From contig JANWYQ010000057.1 in the NCBI GenBank assembly GCA_025055015.1, positions 1 through 36,524 of the forward strand: a DNA stretch of 36,524 nucleotides. The letters run 5' to 3'. Both the position numbers and the translations under genes were made by a program. The notes under the pieces are model-generated. The model did no database searches and was not told the DNA's origin. It saw only the letters and a program-made list of their open reading frames with translations. This document shows positions 17,001-23,918 of this stretch, in pieces. Origin of the DNA: Caldilineales bacterium (GTDB lineage Bacteria; Chloroflexota; Anaerolineae; JAAEKA01). The stretch's first letter is position 1. Every line of letters starts with the position of its first letter.

Positions 17001-17596
17001 TCGTAGGGCAACATGGCCCGCATGTCGTCGTCGGTGAGCTGCTCGATCTTGGCCACCTCGTGGCTGGTGCGGAAGCCGTCGAAGAAGTGCAGGAAGGGGA
17101 CGCGCGCCTGAAGGGTGCTGGCCTGGGCGATCAGGGCGAAGTCCATCACCTCCTGCACGGAGCTGCTGCACAGGAGTGCCCACCCGGTGCTGCGTGTCGC
17201 CATGACATCGCTGTGGTCGCCGAAGATCGAGAGAGCCTGAGCGGCCAGGCTGCGGGCTGCCACGTGGAAGACGGTGCTGGTCAGCTCCCCGGCGATCTTG
17301 TACATGTTGGGGATCATAAGCAGCAGCCCCTGCGAGGCCGTGAAGGTGGTGGTGAGCGATCCGGTCTGCAGCGCGCCGTGGACCGCGCCGGCTGCGCCGC
17401 CCTCCGACTGCATCTCCACCACCAGCGGCACAGTCCCCCACAGGTTGGTCTTCCCCTCGGCGGACCACTGATCGGCCCACTCGCCCATCGGGCTGGACGG
17501 AGTGATAGGATAGATGGCGATCACTTCGTTGGTTTTGTGGGCAACGTAGGCCGCGGCCTCGTTGCCGTCAATCGTAACAATGGGGCGTTCACTCAT
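14051..17596 (-). CDS. nifJ: Pyruvate:ferredoxin (flavodoxin) oxidoreductase, single-chain
   Basis: Oxidises pyruvate and CoA to acetyl-CoA and CO2, reducing ferredoxin. At 1181 aa all domains are fused in one chain. The N-terminal substrate domain has YPITPSSPMGEWAD. The two-cluster ferredoxin domain (about 685-745) carries CIQCGKCAMVCP and CTGCTACVQICP. The C-terminal TPP domain has GACAGCGETPY and GGDGWAYDIGYGGLDH. The ATG at 17596 (MSERP) is chosen because AAGGA lies 8 nt upstream; the track ORF runs to 17809 through the leader and promoter. The enzyme class is oxygen-sensitive. The promoter bears a CRP/FNR-type palindrome, and tandem terminators shield it from tRNA-Asp. Confidence 0.96.
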   Translation of the reverse strand: MSERPIVTIDGNEAAAYVAHKTNEVIAIYPITPSSPMGEWADQWSAEGKTNLWGTVPLVVEMQSEGGAAGAVHGALQTGSLTTTFTASQGLLLMIPNMYKIAGELTSTVFHVAARSLAAQALSIFGDHSDVMATRSTGWALLCSSSVQEVMDFALIAQASTLQARVPFLHFFDGFRTSHEVAKIEQLTDDDMRAMLPYELILAHRARALSPDRPFIRGTAQNPDVYFQGRETVNPFYAATPGIVQKTMDKFAGLVGRQYHLFDYVGAPDAERVIVIMGSGAETVHHTVNYLTARGEKVGMVKVRLFRPWSVEHFMAALPPTVKAIAAMDRCKEPGAAGEPLYLDCVTAVMEGGRPDIRIIGGRYGLSSKEFTPGMVKAIFEELAKPQPKNHFTVGINDDVSHTSLAYDKGFNLEMPGTVRALFYGLGADGTVGANKNSIKIIGEETPFYAQGYFVYDSKKSGATTVSHLRFGPAPIQQPYLIDRANFIAVHQTVFLERYDVLAKAEPGAVFLLNCPWGPDEVWDHLPRTYQRHILEKKLKFYVIDAYDVAKKTGMGGRINTIMQTCFFAISGVLPRDEAINEIKKAVEKTYGKRGMHVVQQNWDAIDLTLEHLYEVKVPDQITSTFDLPPVVPPEAPEFVQKVTAEIIAGRGDELPVSAIPVDGTWPSGTAQWEKRNIALEIPVWDPDVCIQCGKCAMVCPHAAIRVKVYPPEALAGAPATFKSTPWKGKEFPGWMYTVQVAPEDCTGCTACVQICPAKNRREPRLKAINMAPQPPLRATERENYAFFLDIPEVDRSQVNVRQVKTAQLLQPLFEYSGACAGCGETPYIKLLTQLFGDRTIIANATGCSSIYGGNLPTTPYTFNKEGRGPAWSNSLFEDNAEFGLGMRLTLDKQIEFARELLTAHADLVGRDLAEAILHADQSDEAGIIAQRARVAELKKRLDSLNGAESLRQLRNLADVFVKKSIWIVGGDGWAYDIGYGGLDHVLASGRNVNILVLDTEVYSNTGGQMSKATPRGAVAKFAAGGKPAPKKDLAMMAMSYGNVYVARVAMGANDQQTLRAFLEAESYDGPSLIIAYSHCIAHGIDMAYGNEQQRRAVDSGYWILMRYDPRLAAEGKNPLQLDSKAPKIPLKDYVYNETRYTMLVKAKPEDAAHLLAQAQEDVKSRWHLYEQLASLDYSGR

Positions 17597-17774
17597 CGCT
17601 GCCATCCTTGTGTGAGTTGCTGGCGGGCGGCGTTCGCTCTGCCCGCTGCGCTCAGAACACCCATGCCCCGCTGCGGAACATCGGTGAGCGTCTGAATCTC
17701 GGTTGTAGTGCGGAGGCCAGACCGGCCCGTCACGGATTTGACAAGCCTGTGGCCTTGCGCCAAACGTCGGTCTC

Positions 17775-17817
17775 ATCATACTGCGCCCCCCCGCATGGGG
17801 GTATGACATAGGTCATA
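17775..17817 (-). promoter_or_regulatory. PFOR promoter with CRP/FNR-type operator
   Basis: Minus strand: TATGAT at 17775-17780 is the best -10, with no -35 match upstream. The perfect palindrome TATGAC-N4-GTCATA at 17802-17817 has the TGA-N6-TCA geometry of the CRP/FNR family. Its centre (17809.5) is about 41.5 nt from the expected start near 17768, the class II activator position. The leader to the ATG would be about 170 nt. Confidence 0.6.
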
Positions 17818-17820
17818 AAC

Positions 17821-17855
17821 AAAGACCGTACCCGGCTTCAAGCTGGGTACGGTCT
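17821..17855 (-). terminator. Second of two tandem terminators downstream of tRNA-Asp
   Basis: AGACCGTACCC and GGGTACGGTCT (17823-17833 and 17845-17855), with four more inner pairs, make a stem of about 15 bp. Read on the minus strand it ends in TCTTTGTTT. It lies just before the PFOR operator. Confidence 0.8.
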
Positions 17856-17863
17856 CTCCACCG

Positions 17864-17898
17864 AAAAAGACTGGACCGGTCCTCAGGACCGGTCCAGT
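17864..17898 (-). terminator. First of two tandem terminators downstream of tRNA-Asp
   Basis: ACTGGACCGGTCC and GGACCGGTCCAGT form a 13-bp perfect stem with a 3-nt loop, followed on the minus strand by CTTTTT. It shares its outer arms (AGACTGG...CCAGT) with hairpins at 34539 and 34601. Confidence 0.9.
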
Positions 17899-17911
17899 TC
17901 GCTCGCTTCTT

Positions 17912-17988
17912 TGGCGGGGCCGACGGGGCTCGAACCCGCGATCTTCGGCTTGACAGGCCGATATGTTTACCGACTACACCACGGCCCC
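17912..17988 (-). tRNA. tRNA-Asp (anticodon GTC)
   Basis: Minus strand, 77 nt including an encoded CCA. Acceptor stem GGGGCCG/CGGCCCC with discriminator G; anticodon stem TCGGC/GCCGA with loop CTGTCAA, giving GTC at positions 34-36; T-arm GGGTTCGAGCCC. It is the only RNA gene found. It has its own sigma-70 promoter and two terminators. Confidence 0.97.
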
Positions 17989-18006
17989 TTGCTACGGACA
18001 GTGCAA

Positions 18007-18035
18007 ATTATACCTGCGCCGTGGGCTTTAGTCAA
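18007..18035 (-). promoter_or_regulatory. tRNA-Asp promoter TTGACT-17-TATAAT
   Basis: Minus strand: TTGACT at 18030-18035, an exact 17-nt spacer, and TATAAT at 18007-18012, placing the start about 12-13 nt before the mature tRNA 5' end. It is the best consensus match in the window. Confidence 0.9.
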
Positions 18036-18078
18036 ATTGCCGCGGCGATTTCTCCTGGGCGGAAGGATGGCAATGGTG

Positions 18079-18121
18079 TATAATCCCCCTATCGAGCGGC
18101 CTGCACGGGCAAGGCCCTCGA
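18079..18121 (+). promoter_or_regulatory. Amidase-gene promoter with 5'-terminal hairpin
   Basis: TATAAT at 18079-18084, preceded by TG and without a recognisable -35. TCGAG(c)GGCC (18092-18101) pairs with GGCCCTCGA (18113-18121) as a 9-bp stem with one bulged C. It begins 8 nt after the -10. The GGAGG ribosome binding site is 5 nt before the ATG at 18145. Confidence 0.65.
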
Positions 18122-18144
18122 GCTAGGACGCCACGGAGGCCATC

Positions 18145-21100
18145 ATGCTTCGTCCACTGCGCGACTCCCCATACATCTTTGGCTTGCACGACCCCGGCGG
18201 GGAGTACCTCATGCTCAACGCGGGCAAGCCGGGTTGGGTCCTGTTCACCGAAGCCCTAGGCGCCGATCCCAACGACCAGGGCAGCCGGGACTACACCCTC
18301 TGGTCCAACAACGGGCTGGGCGTCATGGTGCGGCTCAACCACGGCTACGAGCCCCAGGGTACCATCCCGGTCAGCAGCCGCTACGCCGACTTCGCCCAGC
18401 GCTGCGCCAACTTCGTTCGCAACAGCCGGGGCGCGCACATCTGGATCATCGGCAACGAGATGAACTTCGTGGTGGAGCGCCCCGCCCGCAACCTGCGAGC
18501 CGCACAGAGCGCGCCTAAGCCGCCGGCTGAACCCTCGGACGAGCCGCCTCCTTCCCCCCGCGAGCGCGCGGACCGCTTCAACGCCCTGCATCCCGACGCA
18601 CCGCCCGTCAAGGCCGCCCGCAGCACGGCCAACCGTGAGGTGATCACACCGCAGCTGTACGCGACCTGTTTTCGCCTGTGCCGCGAGGCCATCCGCCGCC
18701 AGCCTGGCCACGAGCAGGACCAGGTGCTGGTGGGCGCCGTGGCGCCGTGGAACAACCAGACGCAGTACGAGGGTAACCCGCTGGGCGACTGGGTGCAGTA
18801 CTTCGTGGACATCCTGACCCTCTTGGGGCCGGACGGGTGTGACGGCTTCACCCTGCACACCTACACCCACGGCGACAACCCGAACCTGATCACCGACCCG
18901 GCCAAGATGAACCCGCCCTTTGCCCACCGGCACTATCACTTCCTGGCCTATCGCGACTTCATGGAGGCGGTGCCGGCCAACATGCGCCACCTGCCCGCCT
19001 ACATCACCGAGACCGACCAGGACGTGGAGTGGCGCAACGAGAACACCGGCTGGGTGCAGCGGGCCTACGCCGAGATCAACTGGTGGAACAGCCAGCCGGG
19101 CAACCAGCAGATCCGCGCCCTGATCCTCTACCGCTGGCCCAAGCTGGACAAGTGGTACATTGACGGCAAGCAAGGGGTGATCGAGGACTTTCGCCAGGCC
19201 CTGAGGAACGACTACCGCTGGCGACCCGAGCCGGTGAAGCCGGCCTACCGCGTGGCCTGGCTGGAGGGCGGCGGCCTGAGAACCGCCGTCACCGGCGAGG
19301 TGGTCACCACGCGCTTCGTCCTGCGCAACGACGGCACTAAGACGTGGGCCAAAGGGGGACCGAACCCGGTGCGGATCGGCTTCCGCTGGGAGAGCGGCTC
19401 CGGGCAGCCGGTGTTGGTGCCCCCCGATCGCGACTTCCGCACACCGCTGCCCCAGGACGTCAAGCCCGGGGAGACGGTTACGGTGGAGAACGTGCGGGTG
19501 GCCGTGCCGGACCAGGCCGGCGCCCTGCGCCTGCGCTGGGACCTGGTGGAGGAGGGGATCACCTGGTTCCGAGACCGGGGCAGCCCGGAGCGGGTGGAGA
19601 CCGTGACCGTGCGGGCCGGGACGCCGCCGGAGGGCCTCCTGGTGCCGGAGACGGGAAAGCGGGTGAAGGGCCCCTTCCTGGAGTGGTATCAGCGCTACGG
19701 CGTGGAGGTGGCCGGCTATCCCATCACCGACCAGTACCGAGACCCGGCCACGGGGCTCAACACCCAGGTCTTCCAGCGGGTGATGCTGGAGGAGCACGAG
19801 CCGGGCAAGATCCGCCTGCGGCTGGCCGGCCAGGACCTGGTGCAGGCCCAGCAACGCCTGCAGGAGGCGGAGAAGGCCGCGGCCAGCCTGCGGGCCCAGA
19901 TCGCAGACCTGGAGGAGCGGCTGCGCCGGGCCGGGCAGGGCGGCGAGCCGACGCTGCGCATCCCGCGGCCGGCCATGGAGGACATCACGGCGAGCCTGCC
20001 GCGCGACCCGGCTGGGTTTAAGCAACGCACCCCCAACGCCATCCGCTACCTGGTGATCAACCACACCGGCGGCTCGCCCACCGTGCCGGTGGAGAAGATC
20101 GCCGAGTTCCACCGCCAGCGCGGCTACCCCGGCATCGCCTACCACTTCCTGGTGGACGGCCAGGGCGCCATCTTCCAGGTCAACCCCATCACCGAGACGG
20201 TCAGCGACCAGGGCTACCTGGGCGAGGGAGTGAACATCGCCATCGCCGGCAAGTTCGACGACGCGGTGCCCACCGACGCCCAGCTGGACGCGGCGGCGCG
20301 GCTGAGCGCCTGGCTGCTGCAGGAGCTGCGGCTGCCGCCGGAGGCCATCAAGGGGGTGTCGGAGTTCGTGGCCACCGGGTCGCCCGGCTGGCAGTGGCTG
20401 CGCGGCCAGCGCTACAAGGACCGCCTGCTCAAGAAGGTGGCCGAGGTGCAGCCGGCTCCGGTGGAGCCGGCCCCGACGCCGCCCGCGGACAGCGCCGAGC
20501 TGGCTCGCCTGCAGGCCGAGGTGGCCTCCCTGCGCAGCCAGCTGGCCGAGCGAGAGGCGCAGCTGAGCCAGCTGCGAGCCGAAGCGACGCGGCTGCAGGG
20601 CGAGGTCCAAACGCGCGACCAGCGCATTGCGGCGCTGACGTCGCAGGTGACCCGCATCCAGGGGGAGGTGGCGCGACTGCAGCGCGACGTGCAGGCGCGC
20701 GACCAGCGCATCGCTGACCTCACCGAGCAGGCCGGCCGCCTGAGCCAACAGGCCGCGGCGCAGCAAGCGGAGATCGTCCGCCTCCAGGAGGCCTTGGCGC
20801 GGCAAGGGGCCGGCTCGGGCCGGACTGTCGTCCAGCCTGCCATCTTCGACGTGGTTGATGCGCTGCCCAAGCACCCCACCTTGCGCTACAGCCAGCGCCA
20901 GCGCAGCCAGATCACCCACATTGCCATCCACCACAGCGCCACGCCGGCTAACATCGCCATCGAGCGGGTGGCGCAGTATCACATCAGCGCGGACCCCAGC
21001 CGCAACAAGGAGCCGTGGCCCGGCATCGGCTACCACTTCTACGTCAAGCCCGACGGCGCCATCTACCTGACCAACCGGCTGGAGACCGTGGCCTACCACG

Positions 21101-21705
21101 TCTACGCCAACAACGAGAGGGCCATCGGCATCTGCGTCAGCGGCGATTTCACCCGCGCCGCGCCTACGGTGGAGCAGATCAACAGCACGGCGCACCTGGT
21201 GGCCTGGCTGATGCAGGAGCTCAACATCCCGGAGCAGAACGTGCTGGGCCACCGGGAGTTCCCGCAGAACGACACCACCTGCCCCGGCGCGCAGTGGCTG
21301 GAGGGCCGCCAGTGGCGCACCACGCTGCTGGAGACCGTGCGCGCGTTTCGCAGCGGCCGAGGGCCCGGCGTCTGGCCCAAGACCATCACCCACTACGTTC
21401 TCTTCTGGCAGCGGCCCGACGCCTGGGCCCGTGAGGACTGGCTGTCGGCCGAGAAGTACATCGGGCGCTTCCGGCCTACCGCCGGCTTTTCCCTGGACGA
21501 CGCGCGCAACGCCGAGTTCGTCACCATCGTCGGCGGAGAGGCCGGCGTCTCGCGCGAGGCCGAGCAGATGCTGCGAGCGGCCGGCTGCAAGGTGGAGCGC
21601 TTGGCCGGGGTGGACTACGCCGACACCAAGCGCATGCTGGACACCTTGGCCGACACGGGGCGTCGCTTCCAGAGCTTTGCCGTGGGGGAGGGCCTCGATG
21701 TTTGA
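18145..21705 (+). CDS. Multidomain N-acetylmuramoyl-L-alanine amidase with GH-like and NBR1-Ig-like domains
   Basis: An 1186-aa modular protein. Residues 1-345 resemble a clan-A glycoside hydrolase barrel, with candidate catalytic Glu105 (IIGNEMN) and Glu289 (YITETDQ). About 368-490 is an NBR1-Ig-like domain (FVLRNDGTKTWAKGG). About 495-575 is an LGFP-like segment (GPFLEWYQRYGVEVAGYPI). A coiled coil follows, then amidase domain 1 (about 615-775), a longer coiled coil (783-890), amidase domain 2 (about 905-1070) and an unrecognised C-terminal module (1075-1186). Domain 2 has the zinc set His929 (HHSAT), His1036 (GHREF) and Cys1046 (TCPG). Domain 1 has Asn639, Val738 and Ser746 at those places and should be inactive. 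No signal peptide is visible. It overlaps scpA by 8 nt. Confidence 0.85.
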   Translation: MLRPLRDSPYIFGLHDPGGEYLMLNAGKPGWVLFTEALGADPNDQGSRDYTLWSNNGLGVMVRLNHGYEPQGTIPVSSRYADFAQRCANFVRNSRGAHIWIIGNEMNFVVERPARNLRAAQSAPKPPAEPSDEPPPSPRERADRFNALHPDAPPVKAARSTANREVITPQLYATCFRLCREAIRRQPGHEQDQVLVGAVAPWNNQTQYEGNPLGDWVQYFVDILTLLGPDGCDGFTLHTYTHGDNPNLITDPAKMNPPFAHRHYHFLAYRDFMEAVPANMRHLPAYITETDQDVEWRNENTGWVQRAYAEINWWNSQPGNQQIRALILYRWPKLDKWYIDGKQGVIEDFRQALRNDYRWRPEPVKPAYRVAWLEGGGLRTAVTGEVVTTRFVLRNDGTKTWAKGGPNPVRIGFRWESGSGQPVLVPPDRDFRTPLPQDVKPGETVTVENVRVAVPDQAGALRLRWDLVEEGITWFRDRGSPERVETVTVRAGTPPEGLLVPETGKRVKGPFLEWYQRYGVEVAGYPITDQYRDPATGLNTQVFQRVMLEEHEPGKIRLRLAGQDLVQAQQRLQEAEKAAASLRAQIADLEERLRRAGQGGEPTLRIPRPAMEDITASLPRDPAGFKQRTPNAIRYLVINHTGGSPTVPVEKIAEFHRQRGYPGIAYHFLVDGQGAIFQVNPITETVSDQGYLGEGVNIAIAGKFDDAVPTDAQLDAAARLSAWLLQELRLPPEAIKGVSEFVATGSPGWQWLRGQRYKDRLLKKVAEVQPAPVEPAPTPPADSAELARLQAEVASLRSQLAEREAQLSQLRAEATRLQGEVQTRDQRIAALTSQVTRIQGEVARLQRDVQARDQRIADLTEQAGRLSQQAAAQQAEIVRLQEALARQGAGSGRTVVQPAIFDVVDALPKHPTLRYSQRQRSQITHIAIHHSATPANIAIERVAQYHISADPSRNKEPWPGIGYHFYVKPDGAIYLTNRLETVAYHVYANNERAIGICVSGDFTRAAPTVEQINSTAHLVAWLMQELNIPEQNVLGHREFPQNDTTCPGAQWLEGRQWRTTLLETVRAFRSGRGPGVWPKTITHYVLFWQRPDAWAREDWLSAEKYIGRFRPTAGFSLDDARNAEFVTIVGGEAGVSREAEQMLRAAGCKVERLAGVDYADTKRMLDTLADTGRRFQSFAVGEGLDV

Positions 21706-22483
21706 TCAGCCGGCCGACCGGGCGTACCAGGTGCGGCTGCCGCTGTTCGAGGGGCCGCTGGACCTGCTGTTGCACTTGATCGAACGCCGAGAACTCGACA
21801 TAACTGCAATCTCTCTGGCCAGCGTGGCCGACCAGTTCGTGGCCTACCTGGAGACCATGCGCGAGCGCGGGGTGCAGGCGCGGGTCATTGCGGACTTCCT
21901 GGTGGTGGCGGCGCGCCTGTTGGTGATCAAGAGCCGCTTGTTGTTGCCGCAGCCGCCGCCTCTGGAGGAGGGGGAGGAGGACCCCGGGGAGGCGTTGGTA
22001 AGACGTCTGCAGGAGTACAAGCGCTTCAAGCGGGCGGCCGAGTGGCTGAAGGCGCGGCAGGAGGCAGGGCTGCGCAGCTATGTGCGGGTGGCGCCGCCTG
22101 TGGTGGGCGAGCCCAAGCTGGACCCCACCGGCCTGTCGGTGGACGCGCTGATCGCTGCCCTGCGCCAGCTCACCCTGGAGGAGCCAGACCTCCCGTCGGC
22201 CGATCCGCTGGTGCCTCCCCGCAAGATCACCGTCCAGGAGAAGATCGAGCGCATCGAGGCCTTGTTGAGCGACGGCCGGCCGGTCCCCTTTGCGGAGGTA
22301 GTCAACGGCGGCGGCTCGCGGCTGGAGGTGGTGGTGAGCCTGTGGGCTGTTCTGGAGATGATCAAGCGAGGGCGTCTGCAGGCCATACAACGGGAGCTCT
22401 TCGGCGAGATCACCCTGCTGCCCGTGCCGGGCGCCGAGGCGTCGAAGCCTGCCGTGGCGGTCGGCGAGCAAGAGATCGTCTGA
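21698..22483 (+). CDS. scpA: Segregation and condensation protein A
   Basis: Kleisin subunit of the bacterial SMC-ScpAB condensin, acting in chromosome organisation and segregation. At 261 aa it is typical. The N-terminal SMC-binding helices ([39 protein letters not shown]) and the C-terminal winged-helix region ([23 protein letters not shown]) are clear. The ATG at 21698 lies inside the 3' end of the amidase gene, with GGGAGGG upstream, so translation is probably coupled. The usual partner scpB is not next to it; a promoter for prfA follows instead. Confidence 0.95.
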   Translation: MFDQPADRAYQVRLPLFEGPLDLLLHLIERRELDITAISLASVADQFVAYLETMRERGVQARVIADFLVVAARLLVIKSRLLLPQPPPLEEGEEDPGEALVRRLQEYKRFKRAAEWLKARQEAGLRSYVRVAPPVVGEPKLDPTGLSVDALIAALRQLTLEEPDLPSADPLVPPRKITVQEKIERIEALLSDGRPVPFAEVVNGGGSRLEVVVSLWAVLEMIKRGRLQAIQRELFGEITLLPVPGAEASKPAVAVGEQEIV

Positions 22484-22534
22484 GGGTTGCAGGGCAGTCG
22501 TCGGCCGATCGTTTTCTTCGTTTTGGGGCAAGCA

Positions 22535-22573
22535 TGGTACAATGGCGTCGGCGGCTGTTCGCAGAGCAGCCGC
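22535..22573 (+). promoter_or_regulatory. prfA promoter with 5'-terminal hairpin
   Basis: The extended -10 TGGTACAAT is at 22535-22543. The perfect 7-bp inverted repeat GCGGCTG (22551-22557) and CAGCCGC (22567-22573) begins 8 nt after the -10. A second palindrome, GGACCGCGGTCC, lies in the leader at 22632-22643. The leader is about 148 nt. Confidence 0.65.
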
Positions 22574-22697
22574 TCGTTCATGCCCAGACGCAGAGAAAGA
22601 AGCGCAGAGCGCGCGCACGAATCCAAGAGCGGGACCGCGGTCCGCAGCGCGTAACCCGTTTCAACGGTCCGTGGCGGGCGTTCGGTCAGAGAAAGCG

Positions 22698-23783
22698 ATG
22701 TTCGAGAGCTTAGCTAACGCAGAGAGACGATACGAGGAGATCGGCGAGCTGTTGGCCGACCCTGCGGTGTTGGCCGACTACGAAAAGGTGGCCGAGCTGG
22801 CGCGCGAGCGGGCCGAGCTCCAGGATCTGGTGGACACGTACCGCGCCTACAAGGCCGCGGACCGGCAGCTGGCCGAGGCGCGCACGCTGCTGGCCGAGGA
22901 TGGCCAGGACCCGGAGCTGGCTGAGCTGGCCAAGGCCGAGGCCGCCGAGCTGGAGGAGCGCCTAGAGCAGCTCCGGCAGCGGCTGCGCACCCTGCTGCTG
23001 CCCAAGGACCCCAACGACAGCAAGAACGTGATCGTGGAGATCCGCGCCGGCGCGGGCGGCGACGAGGCTGGCCTCTTTGCGGCCGACCTGTTCCGCATGT
23101 ACACCCGCTGGGCCGAAGGGCACGGCTACAAGGTCGAGGTCCTCAGCCAGAGCGAGACGGGCATTGGCGGCTTCAAGGAGGTCATCTTCTCGGTGCGCGG
23201 GCAGGGCGTTTACTCCCGCCTGAAGCACGAGAGCGGCGTGCACCGGGTGCAGCGGGTGCCGGTCACCGAGTCCCAGGGGCGCATCCATACCTCCACTGCC
23301 ACCGTGGCGGTGCTGCCGGAGATGAGCGAGGTGGAGGTGGAGATCAACCCCAACGACATCCGCATTGACGTCTTTCGCGCGGGCGGGCCGGGCGGCCAGA
23401 GCGTCAACACCACCGACTCCGCCGTGCGCGTCACCCATCTGCCCACCGGCATTGTGGTGTCGTGCCAGGACGAGAAGTCACAGCTGCAAAACCGGGCGCG
23501 CGCGCTGCAGATCTTGCGAGCTCGCCTCTACGCCCTGGAGATGGAGCGCCAGATCGCCGAGCAGACCGAGGCGCGACGCAGCCAGGTGGGCACCGGCGAG
23601 CGCAGCGAGAAGGTGCGCACCTACAACTTCCCCCAGAACCGGGTCACCGACCACCGCATCGGCCTGACTCTCTACCGCCTGGACTCGATCCTTGAGGGCG
23701 ACATTGACGAGATCATCGAGGCGCTCATCGCCCATGAGCAGGCCGAGCGGTTGGCCAAGCTGGGAAAGGAAGACGAGGATTGA
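22698..23783 (+). CDS. prfA: Peptide chain release factor 1
   Basis: Reads UAA and UAG stop codons and triggers peptide release. At 361 aa it is standard RF1 length. The catalytic GGQ is in [10 protein letters not shown]. The codon-reading tripeptide is PVT ([14 protein letters not shown]), the RF1 P-x-T type, so this is not RF2 (SPF). The ATG at 22698 fits homologues; the track ORF start at 22542 overlaps the -10 box and cannot be used by this promoter. The ribosome binding site is weak. prmC, which methylates the GGQ glutamine, follows 135 bp later, the classical pairing. Confidence 0.97.
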   Translation: MFESLANAERRYEEIGELLADPAVLADYEKVAELARERAELQDLVDTYRAYKAADRQLAEARTLLAEDGQDPELAELAKAEAAELEERLEQLRQRLRTLLLPKDPNDSKNVIVEIRAGAGGDEAGLFAADLFRMYTRWAEGHGYKVEVLSQSETGIGGFKEVIFSVRGQGVYSRLKHESGVHRVQRVPVTESQGRIHTSTATVAVLPEMSEVEVEINPNDIRIDVFRAGGPGGQSVNTTDSAVRVTHLPTGIVVSCQDEKSQLQNRARALQILRARLYALEMERQIAEQTEARRSQVGTGERSEKVRTYNFPQNRVTDHRIGLTLYRLDSILEGDIDEIIEALIAHEQAERLAKLGKEDED

Positions 23784-23832
23784 ATTGGCCAGGGGCTGCG
23801 GCGTTGTCGAACGAGGTGGAGGACGCAGCCTG

Positions 23833-23850
23833 GCGCGCTGTGCAGCGCGC
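23833..23850. other. Hairpin between prfA and prmC
   Basis: GCGCGCT and AGCGCGC form a 7-bp stem with a 4-nt loop, inside a stretch that repeats GCGCGC four times. There is no U-tract. It may be an operon-internal mRNA structure. Confidence 0.5.
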
Positions 23851-23918
23851 TGCGCGGCGCGCCTCGAGCACAAGCGAGCACAACGGCGTCGTGTGACGCG
23901 CAAAGGAGCGCTGTAGAC

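Noticed and set aside
17597-17809. N-terminal extension of PFOR in the track ORF
   Set aside because: It spans the predicted promoter, operator and leader and has no family similarity. A ribosome binding site supports 17596.
18256-21393. 1045-aa minus-strand ORF opposite the amidase gene
   Set aside because: Long open antisense frames are expected at this GC content. No domain is recognisable and the plus frame is clearly coding.
22542-22697. N-terminal extension of RF1 from ATG 22542
   Set aside because: This ATG overlaps the -10 box TACAATG, so it would not be in the transcript. Standard RF1 begins at 22698.
23833-23862. Terminator between prfA and prmC
   Set aside because: Stable stem but no U-tract, and the prfA-prmC pairing argues for co-transcription.
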